Shown here one piece after another: positions 42,406 to 51,955 of a stretch of DNA of 64,000 nt. Below the pieces are notes generated by a model that saw only the letters and a program-made list of their open reading frames with translations, had not been told where the DNA came from and made no database searches. Numbering within the stretch: position 1 is the stretch's first letter; every line of letters begins with the position of its first letter. A program made the translations under genes and the position numbers. Location: assembly GCF_002788215.1 (NCBI RefSeq), contig NZ_CP024845.1, positions 496,001 to 560,000 of the forward strand, in the 5' to 3' direction. Origin of the DNA: Halohasta litchfieldiae. Its GTDB lineage: Archaea > Halobacteriota > Halobacteria > Halobacteriales > Haloferacaceae.

Positions 42406-43352
42406 TGTGGCTCCTCCGGTTCAACTGGTGGCTCTTCGACTGGTGGTTCTGTTTCGGTGGCGGTCGCGGTTCGTGCTCCGGCCATCTGTCGACCCGTGAT
42501 GTCCAAGAACAGCTCTTCGAGGCTCGGCTCGTGGGTTCGGATGTCGACGACCGAGCCACCCGCAGTTTCGGCGTCGTCCTGCAGTGATTCGACCGCGTCC
42601 ATCGTGTCGACTATCGCTCGCCGTCGACCATCGCTCGTGGGTTCTGTTTCGGGGAGATCGATATCCGTATACACGTGGTAGGTCGTCTCGCCGTACTCTG
42701 CGCGGATGTCGTCGACCGTCCCCCGAGCGACGATCCGCCCCTCGTTCATGATAATGATCCGGTCGCAGACGCTCTCGACGTGGTAGAGGTTGTGAGCGCT
42801 GAAGATCACCGTCTTGTCATCGTCCCGGAGTTCGCGGGTGAATTCGAGCACCGAGTTCGTGGTGAGGGGATCGAGTCCACTTGCCGGCTCGTCGTAGATC
42901 AGGACGTCAGGATCATTGATCAGCGAGCGGGCGATGGCGACCTTGCGTTTCATCCCTTTCGACATGTCGCCGATGCGTCGGTCGCGGTACTCCAGTTCGA
43001 GTCGGTCGAGGGTTTCGGCGATTCGGTCGTTGGCCGTCGACCGTGGCACATCATATAAATCGGCAAAAAAGCGGAGGTATGATTTGGGGGTCATATCCTC
43101 GTATAAGGGCGATTCCTCGGGCAGAAAGCCGAGGCGGTGGCGCATCGCCGAGTCCTCGGCGTCGAACCCCGCGACTTCGGCGCTGCCCGTCGTCGGCTCG
43201 ATCAGCCCGGCGAGCATTTTTAACGTCGTCGTCTTTCCAGCCCCGTTCGGCCCGACGACGCCGAAGATTTCGCCCGTTTCGACTTCGAAGGAGCTGTCGA
43301 CGACGGCGGCAAAATCACCGTAGGTCTTCCGTAAGCCCGAGACCCGTATCAT
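42402..43352 (-). CDS. ABC transporter ATP-binding protein (NatA-like)
   Basis: The 316-residue ATPase has Walker A GPNGAGKT (about 38-45), a Q-loop near FLPEESPLYEDMTP, signature MSKGMKRKVAIARSL, Walker B VLIYDEPASGLDP, and a switch His in ISAHNLYHVES. A C-terminal extension of about 90 residues ends in low-complexity acidic Pro repeats. The start is the ATG at 43352 (MIRVSGLRKTYG); the frame stays open upstream but runs antisense through the flavin reductase gene. It is the first gene of the exporter operon, with the next start overlapping its stop. Confidence 0.93.
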   Translation of the reverse strand: MIRVSGLRKTYGDFAAVVDSSFEVETGEIFGVVGPNGAGKTTTLKMLAGLIEPTTGSAEVAGFDAEDSAMRHRLGFLPEESPLYEDMTPKSYLRFFADLYDVPRSTANDRIAETLDRLELEYRDRRIGDMSKGMKRKVAIARSLINDPDVLIYDEPASGLDPLTTNSVLEFTRELRDDDKTVIFSAHNLYHVESVCDRIIIMNEGRIVARGTVDDIRAEYGETTYHVYTDIDLPETEPTSDGRRRAIVDTMDAVESLQDDAETAGGSVVDIRTHEPSLEELFLDITGRQMAGARTATATETEPPVEEPPVEPEEPQ

Positions 43353-43416
43353 ACCGAACCTGTTGTCTATGAGTACAAAAACGCACGGCCTGAAATACAG
43401 CGACTGATAGCCAGAC

Positions 43417-44016
43417 TCAATCGGGGCGGTCGAACGCGAACCGATCCGCGGTTGAGGCGTACTGACTTCCGGCCAGTCGACCCACCGTGTCGAGTTTCTC
43501 GATGTCGAGTTTTCCCTCGGTGAGGGCACTGTCGTCGACGTGGGCATGGACGACCTCGCCGAGAATGAGGACGCTGCCGCCGACCTCGATCCAGTCGTAG
43601 AGGTCGCACTCGAAGGCGACCTTCGCGGCGGCGACGCGAGGCGGGTCGACCAACACGGAGTCGGCTCGGTCGATCTCAACCGCATCGAACTCGCTTTCGC
43701 CCGGTCCGAGCGTCGCGCTCGTGGCGTTCATCTGCTCGACCAGCTCCCGTGTCACCGTGTTGACGACGAACTGTTCGGTCTCCCGGACGTTCCGCGGCGT
43801 ATCTTTTAACTCGCCACTGCCGACCGGCGCGAACATCACGACCGGCGGGTCGACGGCGACGACGTTAAAAAAGCTGTACGGCGCGAGGTTGTCGACGCCC
43901 TCGGTGCTCGTGGTGCTGATCCAGCCGATTGGGCGCGGGGTAACGGCGGTCGACAGCAGTCGATAGGCAGAGCCGAACTCGTCGGGGGTTCCATCGCGAG
44001 TCGTCACACCCGACAC
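43417..44016 (-). CDS. Flavin reductase family protein (FMN-binding)
   Basis: The 199-residue product has the split-barrel flavin reductase fold: STAVTPRPIGWISTTST with the phosphate-binding strand, APYSFFNVVAVDPPVVMFAP, KDTPRNVRETEQFVVNTVT, and LGEVVHAHVDD near the C-terminus. It would reduce or bind FMN, using NAD(P)H for a partner oxygenase or other acceptor. It is just upstream of the ABC operon on the same strand (about 65 bp), which may or may not mean co-transcription. Confidence 0.9.
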   Translation of the reverse strand: MSGVTTRDGTPDEFGSAYRLLSTAVTPRPIGWISTTSTEGVDNLAPYSFFNVVAVDPPVVMFAPVGSGELKDTPRNVRETEQFVVNTVTRELVEQMNATSATLGPGESEFDAVEIDRADSVLVDPPRVAAAKVAFECDLYDWIEVGGSVLILGEVVHAHVDDSALTEGKLDIEKLDTVGRLAGSQYASTADRFAFDRPD

Positions 44017-44112
44017 GAGGCGTCCACTCCATATATCAGTTCGCGGATACTGATGTCACTAGATAACACCGATGTCACTGGATACTACCGACGACAATCT
44101 TGTGTGGGGCCG

Positions 44113-44907
44113 ATGACTGACCAGCGACTGGCAGGCGAGTCGACGGGTCGGGTCGTCGGCGTCGACGGCTGTGCCGGTGGCTGGTTCGCAGTCTGGACCG
44201 AGCCGGACGAGCACGGATTTGAGAGTGGCCTCTACGTCGACATTTCGGCGCTGTTTGAGGCCCACGGTGATGCCGACCGTCTGCTCGTCGACATTCCGAT
44301 TGGGCTCGAATCGTCGACCGCTCGGGACTGCGACCGGATCGCTCGGCGTCGACTCGGCGCGCGTGGAACCTCTGTGTTTCCGGCTCCCTGCCGAGCTGTT
44401 GTCGAATACCGCCAGCAGGAGGGCGAGGCGGCCACCTACGAGCGGGCGAACGAGATGCAGCGCGAGCAACTCAACTCGGGGATCTCGCGGCAGGCATGGA
44501 ACATCACGCCGAAGATTGCGGCGATGGATACGTATCTACGAGCGGATTCTCCGGCAGTCGACGTCTACGAGAGCCACCCGGAGCTTTGTTTTGCGGCCCT
44601 TAACGACGGCTACCCCATTCCCCAGCCGAAATCCAGTCAGCGGGGCCGTGCGGCGCGGTTCGGGGTGTTTGCTGAGTGGACTGCGGGCTGGCAGTCGTGT
44701 TACGAGGACGCGCTTGCGGCGTACTATCGGAAGGATGTCGCCCGAGATGATATCGTCGACGCGATGATCCTGTGTGCTGCTGGCCAGCAGCCGCTGGCGT
44801 CAGTGCCGGCAGAGCCGCCGGTCGACAAGCGTGGGGTACCGATGCAGATCGTCGCTCCAGCAATCGAGCCTTCGTGGGCACAGTACACCACGCTTGCTGA
44901 GCGGTGA
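44113..44907 (+). CDS. DUF429 family protein (predicted RNase H-like nuclease)
   Basis: The 264-residue product starts with the DUF429 core VVGVDGCAGGWFAVW, bearing the first acidic residue of an RNase H-like fold. A second acidic strand LLVDIPIGLE follows, then RARLG-type DCDRIARRRLGARGTSVFP, ESHPELCFAAL and DIVDAMILC near the end. These Asp/Glu positions suggest a metal-dependent nuclease, but activity is not established for the family. The ATG at 44113 (MTDQRLAG) is preferred over 44053. The gene is divergent from the flavin reductase. Confidence 0.85.
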   Translation: MTDQRLAGESTGRVVGVDGCAGGWFAVWTEPDEHGFESGLYVDISALFEAHGDADRLLVDIPIGLESSTARDCDRIARRRLGARGTSVFPAPCRAVVEYRQQEGEAATYERANEMQREQLNSGISRQAWNITPKIAAMDTYLRADSPAVDVYESHPELCFAALNDGYPIPQPKSSQRGRAARFGVFAEWTAGWQSCYEDALAAYYRKDVARDDIVDAMILCAAGQQPLASVPAEPPVDKRGVPMQIVAPAIEPSWAQYTTLAER

Positions 44908-44952
44908 GACAGCGCCACGCCTGAGACACCTCCGGACAGGAGTAGTGGGGTA

Positions 44953-45849
44953 TTACTGCACGCGGAGTTCGGTCTCTTCGACGGCCTCGCTCAACAGGGC
45001 CTTAATTTGGTCGACCGTCTCGCCGCCCTCCGAGGCGTTTTCCATCAGCACCGTCTCGCTGGGGAACAGATGCTCGCCCAGCACCAGCCCGTACTCCCGG
45101 GCTGTCGAACCCGTCATCGTCAGATAGACGCCAAGTCCACTGTCGGCGATTGCGGCCTCCTCTTCGGCGTCCTCGCTCGGATAGACGAACTCGATGTCGT
45201 CGGTAACATCCGTGCCCAAGACCGCTTCAATAAGTCGTTCGTATCGGGGCGAGATACAGAGCGGTCCCGTGTGGGCGTCGACGAACGCGCGGTCAAGATC
45301 TGCGCCGTTGAGCAGTTCCGGCATCGCCATCAGCGTGTGGTAGACTGTGTCGCCGAGGCCAGTCACCACACGAACGTCGGTGTCTTTCGGATTGATCCGC
45401 TGGTTGATCTCGGCCAGCGAGCCCAACCCCTCAGGTTGGAGTTCGACGACCTCTTCGAGGACCAGATCGGCGCTGTCGAAGCCGAGAGCGAACTCGTGGG
45501 TTCGGAGCGCGCGGAACGGCTCCTCGCGGCCGATCAGTTGGAGTTTGGTGTCGCCGCAGTCGACGGTCGCGCTGTCGAAGACGACGCGTCGCGGAAAGCC
45601 ATCGCGGCTATCGCGCAGGAGGGTGTACTCGGGGGCTTCGGGGTCGGTGGGGTCGCTGTAGTCAGCAAGTCGTTCGTAGGGACCATGCTCGGGTTCGGTG
45701 GTGCCTTTGGTGATCGCTTTCTCGTAGCGGAGTGTCGAACTCACGGAATCAGCCAGTGCCTCGCAGTCTGCAACCGTTGCGAGTCGTTCGAGCACCGCTT
45801 CGAGCGGTCGACCCTTCCTGGGAACCGCCACCGGAACCGTTCGGCTCAT
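44953..45849 (-). CDS. Conserved haloarchaeal protein with weak HisG-like features
   Basis: The 298-residue product begins MSRTVPVAVPRKGRPLEAVL, which resembles the start of ATP phosphoribosyltransferases (PxKGRL). A periplasmic-binding-like alpha/beta core follows (RRVVFDSATVDCGDTKLQLI; FDSADLVLEEVVEL; VYHTLMAMPELLNG). The phosphate-loop signature of a true HisG is not clear, and no his genes are nearby. I treat it as an uncharacterised relative. The start is placed at ATG 45849, since the upstream in-frame extension is antisense-like and nonconserved. Confidence 0.6.
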   Translation of the reverse strand: MSRTVPVAVPRKGRPLEAVLERLATVADCEALADSVSSTLRYEKAITKGTTEPEHGPYERLADYSDPTDPEAPEYTLLRDSRDGFPRRVVFDSATVDCGDTKLQLIGREEPFRALRTHEFALGFDSADLVLEEVVELQPEGLGSLAEINQRINPKDTDVRVVTGLGDTVYHTLMAMPELLNGADLDRAFVDAHTGPLCISPRYERLIEAVLGTDVTDDIEFVYPSEDAEEEAAIADSGLGVYLTMTGSTAREYGLVLGEHLFPSETVLMENASEGGETVDQIKALLSEAVEETELRVQ

Positions 45850-45951
45850 TACCGGAGTGTCGGAACCACCTCCTAAACAGATTCCGTTTCGCTGGCTGTG
45901 CGTCAGTGGCTGACACCCGGCTTCGGTCGCGGCCACAGTCGCGATGACAAC

Positions 45952-48027
45952 TCAGTTGTCGCCGTCGCCGCCGCCCATGCCGCCACCGCCGACACCGCCG
46001 AAGGCACTACTGAGTTGGTTGCGGAACTGTTCGAGAGCCTCGATTTCGGCCTCTAGCTCCTCGATGCGGTCGGTGAGTGCGTCGACCTCCCCGGCGTCGG
46101 CCGCGGTTTTGCTCCGTTCGTCGACGTCTGCGACCGTCTCTTCGAGATCGTCGATATCGGCTCGAAGCCGCCGCTTGATAGATCGAATGGAGTCGTCGAG
46201 GGCTTCCATGTCGTCTTGGACGTCCACAATGTCGTCGTCCATCCCACCGATATCGGCATTGAGGTCTCCGACTCTCGCGTTGAGGTCGTCGACCGTCTCG
46301 CCGATGTCGCTGATGTTGTCGAAGGCGTGGTCGAGATCCGTATCCAGATCCGCGACGGCTTCGGTGGCCTCCTCGGCCTCTGCGGTCGCAGTCTCTGCGG
46401 TGTTGGCTGCCTCGCTCGCGGTGGATTCGGCACCCTCGGCGGTCTCGGTTGCGGTCTCGACGTCTCTGGAGAGCTTCGAGACCGACGAATCGAGATCGTC
46501 GACTCTTGCTGCGGCGTCGTCGGCTGTGTTTTCGGTCTCTTGGATGCGCCTGTTGATGTCGTCGACCGACTCCTCGTTGCCGGCCACCCGCTCGTCGAGT
46601 GCTTCGAGATCACGTTCGACCGTATTGACGCCGGTTCGGACCGTCGCCAGATCCGCGCTGAGATCAGCGCGCTCGGCGGCTGCCGAATCGAGGTCGACGG
46701 TGATCTCGTCGAGTTCCGAGGAGAGTTCCTCAACATCCGACCGCAGGTCGCCGAAGATCTCCGTTGCGGTGCCGTTTTCGTCGATGAACTCTTCGAGGGC
46801 GTCAGTGTACGCCGAGAGATCCTCAACCTGCGACTGGACCCGGCTGAGTCGGACCTCGACGCTCCGTGGGACGCCCGATCCGAGTTCTTTTTTCAGCAGC
46901 GCGCGGTCTTCCTCCGAGACGTTGCCGTTTCGGAGTTCGGCGGCGAGGACGGCAGCGATACCGCCCTCCACGGCCACGACCGACGAGGAGTCCTCGTCGT
47001 CGCCATCTGCTGTGGCGCTGACTGCCGATTCGAGATCGTCGTTGACTGCTCGGGGGCTTGTTGTCACTGGCTCAGTGGTGGCTTCTGGGTCCGGCTCGGT
47101 ATCGTCGACGGTGGTCGGCTCGTCTGCCTCCGGCTGTTCGTCCGTCTCCGGCTGGTCATCCGTCTTCGGCTGTTCGTCCGTCTCCGGCTGGTCATCTATT
47201 TCGGGCTGCTCGTCCGTCTCCGGCTGGTCATCTATTTCGGGCTGCTCGTCCGTCTCCGGCTGGTCGTCGATCTCCTCATCGTCGACTGCCGGGTCAGCCT
47301 CATCGGTGGCGTCGGGTTCGGCCTCAGGTACGGCCGACTCCTCGCTGTCGGCGGCCGCAGTATCGGCGGATTCGATGTCGACAGCCGCGCCGTCTCCATC
47401 GCCATTCACGGCTGACGGATCGGCGGGTTCGACGTCTTCCGACTCCATTTCAGGGGCCAGTTCGCCGAGATCAGCCTCGGCCGACGCGCCACCGGTCGCA
47501 CCCGCAAGCGGGTCGTCGGCGTCGGTACCGAGTGGGTCCGCGGGCTCCTCGCCGTCGACGCCCGGCAGCGAGCTTCGGTCACCCGAGAGCACGTCGCGGA
47601 CGAGTTGGCTGTTGTCGGGACCGAGCACACCCTCGATGTCGGCGGCCTCCTCCTGTTCGCGGGGCGACAGCTCCTTGAGTTTCGGCTCGATGAGGAACTC
47701 GGAGAGATCGCTCGTGTCGTCGGTTCGAATCCCGTAGACGGTTTTGACTGTCTCGCCCGGATCGATATCCCGTTCGAACTCGACGCGGTGATCTTTGTAG
47801 GCCGTCCAGCGGTCGCTCTCGAAGTCGGGGTGGAACCCGACTCGTTCCATCGGGAACGATTCGGGGATCTCATCGGTCAACCGCACGTGGGTTGGCTCCG
47901 ATTTCGTCGACTCAAGCAGAAAAACAACCGCTGGGACGGGGAACTCATCGGCAGTGACAGTTTTGTCGACGGTGATCCCGTCTTTCGAGACTGTCACAGA
48001 CTCGTTGCTGTTTGACCCCTGGCTCAT
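45952..48027 (-). CDS. Long coiled-coil protein with acidic repeat linker
   Basis: The 691-residue product has an N-terminal beta-rich domain of about 120 residues (VTVSKDGITVDKTVTADEFP). Acidic low-complexity sequence follows, including a five- to six-fold repeat of the type DQPETDEQPEID (about 250-315). A long heptad-repeat coiled coil then runs from about 375 to 670, with hydrophobic/Asp/Glu periodicity and few Lys residues. It ends in a Gly-rich tail (GGVGGGGMGGGDGDN). No membrane segment is visible, so a cytoplasmic scaffold or SMC-like structural role is possible. The start at 48027 (MSQGSNSN) is preferred over 48042. The family is unknown to me. Confidence 0.75.
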   Translation of the reverse strand: MSQGSNSNESVTVSKDGITVDKTVTADEFPVPAVVFLLESTKSEPTHVRLTDEIPESFPMERVGFHPDFESDRWTAYKDHRVEFERDIDPGETVKTVYGIRTDDTSDLSEFLIEPKLKELSPREQEEAADIEGVLGPDNSQLVRDVLSGDRSSLPGVDGEEPADPLGTDADDPLAGATGGASAEADLGELAPEMESEDVEPADPSAVNGDGDGAAVDIESADTAAADSEESAVPEAEPDATDEADPAVDDEEIDDQPETDEQPEIDDQPETDEQPEIDDQPETDEQPKTDDQPETDEQPEADEPTTVDDTEPDPEATTEPVTTSPRAVNDDLESAVSATADGDDEDSSSVVAVEGGIAAVLAAELRNGNVSEEDRALLKKELGSGVPRSVEVRLSRVQSQVEDLSAYTDALEEFIDENGTATEIFGDLRSDVEELSSELDEITVDLDSAAAERADLSADLATVRTGVNTVERDLEALDERVAGNEESVDDINRRIQETENTADDAAARVDDLDSSVSKLSRDVETATETAEGAESTASEAANTAETATAEAEEATEAVADLDTDLDHAFDNISDIGETVDDLNARVGDLNADIGGMDDDIVDVQDDMEALDDSIRSIKRRLRADIDDLEETVADVDERSKTAADAGEVDALTDRIEELEAEIEALEQFRNQLSSAFGGVGGGGMGGGDGDN

Positions 48028-48331
48028 AAAAGGGTGTTTCACACCAGCATCTTAAATTGTACGGGCCAGTTTTCGTGTTTGATAGTCAACTACTCTCCAA
48101 CTGACATGAGTGAAGGTTATATGAAATTTATTTACTCTGACTATAAATATTTAATTTGTATTTTGTAGAACCGCGAACAATCCGTTCATGTTCGATTGTT
48201 CGAGGTGACTCAGAATGGCACTGTTACAAACTCCCACGCCTCGATGCAGGTCGACGCCCTGTCCGACCTCGAAGAAGGCTGTCGCTGGCTACTGTGGACC
48301 AAATAAAAATTGTCGTCGATAGGATGCCGAC
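48028..48331. other. Intergenic region with one possible small frame
   Basis: The region is AT-rich near 48110-48175, with a TATA-like tract. A 36-codon frame from TTG 48196 to TAA 48306 reads LFEVTQNGTVTNSHASMQVD and ends EEGCRWLLWTK. It may be a small protein or the 3' remnant of a lost gene. Nothing else is recognised. Confidence 0.35.
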
Positions 48332-48541
48332 TTAGCAGTAGTCCGCCACGTTGACCGTGTCCGACCGGGCTTCTTGTCGACGCTGTTCGCGCTCGATCTG
48401 CTTGCGGACCGCTCGGGCATACGGCGTGTCCTGTCGCATCGCCTGTCGTCGACAGCGGTCCTGTGTCATCCAGATGTGCCGGTCTTCATCTGTTGTTTCC
48501 GGGTCCCAAAACCACGTGGGAAATTGGTAATCTGTTGTCAT
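48332..48541 (-). CDS. Small hypothetical protein
   Basis: The 69-residue soluble product has an aromatic N-terminus (YQFPTWFWDPETTDEDRHIW) and a basic helical middle (CRRQAMRQ...AVRKQIEREQRRQEA). A strong Shine-Dalgarno sequence GGAGG lies about 8 bases before the ATG, which is unusual among its leader-poor neighbours and supports expression. No family is recognised; nucleic-acid binding is possible from its charge. Confidence 0.6.
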   Translation of the reverse strand: MTTDYQFPTWFWDPETTDEDRHIWMTQDRCRRQAMRQDTPYARAVRKQIEREQRRQEARSDTVNVADYC

Positions 48542-48805
48542 TGTTGGTTCCTCCTACATACTGTAGGATGGTTGTCTGCGATTCGTGTTTGTCTACACCA
48601 TGGTATGCGATGCCATGATACTTAAATTGACCGTTCATATTCTTAACATACAATCTTGTTACAAAATGTTTCGCTAAAACAAATATAAGGAATTATTTGT
48701 CCAGTTAGGTTGCTGGAATGTTGAAATACAGCGTCACAGACAGATTCGTCATGAACGTTTTAGATGGGTATCGGAGCCAGCACACGATCACCCGATGGCA
48801 GCTAC

Positions 48806-49645
48806 TTACAGGTCGACGCGGTCGCCGATCTCGGCGATGTCGAGTCGCTGTGGGTACTCGTAGGACTGTGCGTGGTGGTGGAGCGCGGTCGGATCGGCGG
48901 TCATCCCTTTCCACATGTCCCAGTGGCTCGGCAGCAGGCGGTCGAGCTGGAGATCCGAGGCGGATTTGATCGTCTCGTTTTCGGTGGCGTACCACTTGGT
49001 TCGGACCGGCTCGCGGGTCTCCTTGTCGGGAATGTTGCCAATCGCGCCGAATGCGAGAATACCGAGATCGATATCGTAGTTCTCGCCGTGGTCGACAAAG
49101 CTGCTCGACGGTTTGCTGTCGCCCGCGTGGAAAATCGTTCCCGACTCGTGTTGGATCATGTAGCCGACCGGGTGGGTCGAGTCGGCGTCTTCGGTCTCGA
49201 CGACGTCAATCGTGAACTCGCCGATGTCGAGGCTGTTGCCCTCGGTGACTTCGGTGAACTGCTCCTCGCTCACGTCGTAGGTTTCGAGCCACTCCTCGTC
49301 GTCGAAGGCGACCGCGAGGCTGTCGTCGGGCGCGTAGAAGTCGACACCTGTGTTTTCGAGAATCGGACCCTGACTCGGGCCGTGAGTGTGGTCGGTGTGT
49401 TCGTGGGTTGCGAGGACGGCGTCGACCGCGTCTTCGGTCACGTCTTCGGGGTCGAACGGGACCGGAACCATGCGGATGGTTCGCGGTGGGTCGCCCAGTC
49501 CGACGTAGGGGTCGATCCACAGCGTCGTGCCTTCGCTGCCTTTGATCACGAAGCCGTTACAGCCCAAATACCAGAGTGAGACGGTTTCGGGGTCGGCATC
49601 CGCAACCGCCTTCGGGAGCCAGTCGCCCCAGTCGCTTACTGTCAT
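48806..49645 (-). CDS. MBL-fold metal-dependent hydrolase (UlaG-like)
   Basis: The 279-residue product has LGCNGFVIKGSEGTTLWIDP at the start and the metal site ATHEHTDHTHGP (HxHxDH, about 79-84). A later His/Asp site lies in IFHAGDSK, and a final His in LLPSHWDMW. This matches the UlaG/L-ascorbate-6-phosphate lactonase-like branch, which acts on lactones or phosphodiesters. The substrate is unknown. It is followed on the same strand by the small protein gene and preceded by the dehydrogenase gene. Confidence 0.88.
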   Translation of the reverse strand: MTVSDWGDWLPKAVADADPETVSLWYLGCNGFVIKGSEGTTLWIDPYVGLGDPPRTIRMVPVPFDPEDVTEDAVDAVLATHEHTDHTHGPSQGPILENTGVDFYAPDDSLAVAFDDEEWLETYDVSEEQFTEVTEGNSLDIGEFTIDVVETEDADSTHPVGYMIQHESGTIFHAGDSKPSSSFVDHGENYDIDLGILAFGAIGNIPDKETREPVRTKWYATENETIKSASDLQLDRLLPSHWDMWKGMTADPTALHHHAQSYEYPQRLDIAEIGDRVDL

Positions 49646-49685
49646 GACCGAGAATGCGGACCGACCACTCCTAAACGTTACTTAC

Positions 49686-50648
49686 TCAGAGCCAGTCGGC
49701 CTCGGGGTCGACGTAGCCTTCGGGCCGGTCGCCCGCGAGGACGGCCAGAATGTCGGTGGCGATCCATCTGTTGAGTTCCGTGACCGACTCCTCCGAGTAG
49801 AAGGCGGCATGCGGTGTCAAGATTACCTCGTCGCGGTCGGCCAGCGGCGAGTCGGTCAGCGGTTCGTCTTCGATCACGTCGAGGGCGGCCGCGGCGATCT
49901 CATCGTTCCGCAGTGCCCATGCGAGGGCCTCCTCGTCGACGATCCCACCGCGACCGACGTTGACCACCACTGCGGTCTCGCTCATCCGCTCGAAGGCCTC
50001 GCGGTCGAACAAATGACGGGTCTCGTCGGTCAGCGGCGCGTGGATCGAGACGTGGTCGGCCTCCGCCAACAGGTCGTCGAAGCCGACCTTCTCGACGCCG
50101 TACTCTGCCATTGCCTCGCTGTCGACGAAGGGGTCGGTCGCGACGAGTCGACAGTCGAAGCCCGCGAGTTTCTCGGCGGTCGCTTTTGCCAACTGGCCGA
50201 ACGAGAGAAAGCCCACGGTTTCGCCAGCCAACCGGTGGATCGGCTGGCCGTCGGTCCAACTCCACTGGCCGCGCTTTACTGCGCGGTCGTAGACGTTGAG
50301 TCGACGCACCGAGGCCAATAGCAGCGAGACGGCATGCGTCGAGACCTCCTCCCGGCAGTACTCCGGCACGTTGGTAACGGTCACGCCGTGGGCCGCCGCC
50401 GGAATGTCGACCCCGTCGACGCCGACCCCTGCGCGGGCAACGATTTCGAGTCGGTCACACTGCTCGAACACCGCGGCCGGAACCGGCGTGTTAACGTCGA
50501 CGACGAGCGCCTCGGCGTCGCCCACGGCGTCGATGATATCCTCGGTCGTCTCCAACGCAGCCGAGTCGACTGTTGCCCGCTCACCGAGCACCGACGCCAG
50601 CGTCTCGGTCCGAATCATCGCGTCGTCGCTCACGACTACTCTTGCCAT
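49686..50648 (-). CDS. D-isomer-specific 2-hydroxyacid dehydrogenase (CtBP-like)
   Basis: The 320-residue product has a substrate-binding domain split around a central NAD-binding domain. The catalytic triad is visible: Arg in VNVGRGGIVDEEAL, Glu in DVIEDEPL and His in LTPHAAFYSEES. The dinucleotide motif is altered to VGFLSFGQLAKA, where a Ser replaces the first Gly of the usual GxGxxG and an Ala the last. RAGVGVDGVDIPAAA marks the substrate loop. C-terminal-binding-protein-like members reduce 2-oxoacids. The ATG at 50648 (MARVVVSD) was chosen over 50678. Confidence 0.88.
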   Translation of the reverse strand: MARVVVSDDAMIRTETLASVLGERATVDSAALETTEDIIDAVGDAEALVVDVNTPVPAAVFEQCDRLEIVARAGVGVDGVDIPAAAHGVTVTNVPEYCREEVSTHAVSLLLASVRRLNVYDRAVKRGQWSWTDGQPIHRLAGETVGFLSFGQLAKATAEKLAGFDCRLVATDPFVDSEAMAEYGVEKVGFDDLLAEADHVSIHAPLTDETRHLFDREAFERMSETAVVVNVGRGGIVDEEALAWALRNDEIAAAALDVIEDEPLTDSPLADRDEVILTPHAAFYSEESVTELNRWIATDILAVLAGDRPEGYVDPEADWL

Positions 50649-50744
50649 AGTTGATAGATCAGTCCACGGGGTAATCAATCACCCCCGGATTCCCACGTAC
50701 TGAGATGGTTGTCTCGTGGGACCACCACTCACAGACGACTGGTC

Positions 50745-50804
50745 GGTAGCAAATACCATTTGTTACCATCTGCTACCAAAATATGTCATTTGGTGGTATT
50801 TGCT
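50745..50804 (+). promoter_or_regulatory. Composite inverted repeat before the LOG-like gene
   Basis: AGCAAATACCA (50748-50758) pairs with TGGTATTTGCT (50794-50804), a perfect 11-bp inverted repeat. Inside, GGTAGC (50745-50750) pairs with GCTACC (50772-50777). Ten-base pieces are shared with the palindromes before the K+ channel (GGTAGCAAAT) and the response regulator (TGGTGGTATT). It lies about 50-110 bp before the gene start. Confidence 0.45.
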
Positions 50805-50852
50805 GTCTGTTCGATCAGTAACGGTTTGGTGCGGGCCAGTCGACCACTCACC

Positions 50853-51302
50853 ATGCGAATCAGCGTGATTGGAAGCGGTTCGGAACTCGACGCGTCGACG
50901 GCGGAAGATGCCGAGGCAGTAGGTCGACTCCTCGCAGAGCGAGGTCATACCGTCGTCTGCGGCGGGATGGGTGGCGTGATGAAAGCGGTTTGTCGGGGCG
51001 CGAGCGAGGCGGGCGGCGAGACGATTGGGATTTTGCCGGTCGACGACCCTTCGGCGGCCAACGAGTGGGTCTCAACCCCGATTGCGACCGGGATGGGCCA
51101 CGCCCGAAACGTTCTCGTTCCACTCAATGGCGAGGCGGTAATCGCCATCTCTGGAAGCGGTGGAACGCTCTCAGAGATCGGGTTTGCGAACGTCTACGAC
51201 CGGCCAGTGGCCGGACTCCGAACCCACGACCTGCCGTGGATCGAAGCGGTTGCGACGCCAAGCGAGGCCGTCGACTACGTCGAGTCGTCGACCGAGTCGT
51301 AG
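50853..51302 (+). CDS. TIGR00725/LOG-like Rossmann-fold protein
   Basis: The 149-residue product starts MRISVIGSG and carries VVCGGMGGVMKAVCRGA and ISGSGGTLSEIG. The latter corresponds to the nucleotide-binding PGGxGTxxE motif of lysine-decarboxylase-like (LOG) proteins, though Ser-Gly replaces the Pro-Gly start. LOG enzymes release bases from nucleoside monophosphates; the TIGR00725 branch has no fixed function. The start at 50853 is clear from family alignment; the longer upstream frame runs through the inverted-repeat region. Confidence 0.82.
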   Translation: MRISVIGSGSELDASTAEDAEAVGRLLAERGHTVVCGGMGGVMKAVCRGASEAGGETIGILPVDDPSAANEWVSTPIATGMGHARNVLVPLNGEAVIAISGSGGTLSEIGFANVYDRPVAGLRTHDLPWIEAVATPSEAVDYVESSTES

Positions 51303-51955
51303 CACGCGACCGTCTTTCAGCACTGAGAATCGGAGCAACAGGCTTAGGCCCGAATACTCACTGCTCCGAGTATGCAGCGACGCACATATCTTGGGCTTGC
51401 GGCGACGGGTGTGATTGGGTCGGTGGCTGGCTGTACCTCGGCAGCCAATGGCAGTGAGTATCCACCGTATCCGGATGCTGAGACGATTGAGTTGTCAGGG
51501 GATGGACCCGATACCACAGAGCGCTTCGAGATCACGCAGGATGGGCCGACGCTCGTCGACGCCGAGCATATGGGATCGGACAACTTCATCGTCGTTCTCG
51601 ACGATCCTGATATCGAAACGGACGACGAGACCAACGAGTCCAACGAGTCCAACGTGACAACTGAGTCTACAGAGACGAACGAGTCGACGGACGAAGCCGA
51701 ACCCGACCCGGTGGTTGCCTCCGTCGTGGATGCGATCGGTCCCTACGATGGGCGGTCACTGCTGCCGGTTTCGACGGGCTCGTACGTACTCAGCGTACTG
51801 GAGGCGGATGCCGAATGGACGGCGACGATCTACGATCTCCCGTCGTACGAGGACGGTGTGGGTATCGACCTTCCCCTCAAACGTGAAAGCGAGCAGTACG
51901 ATGTGATCGGCCCGATCAACTTCGGCGAACAGACAGAGACGGAGTTCAGTTTCTC

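Noticed and set aside
44953-45849. A true hisG (ATP phosphoribosyltransferase)
   Set aside because: Only the N-terminal PRKGRP segment is suggestive; no clear phosphate-binding signature and no histidine genes nearby.
45944-47737. 597-codon plus-strand frame opposite the coiled-coil gene
   Set aside because: The Ser/Arg-rich composition is a codon-phase shadow of the acidic coiled-coil protein on the minus strand, which has a normal start and acidic composition.
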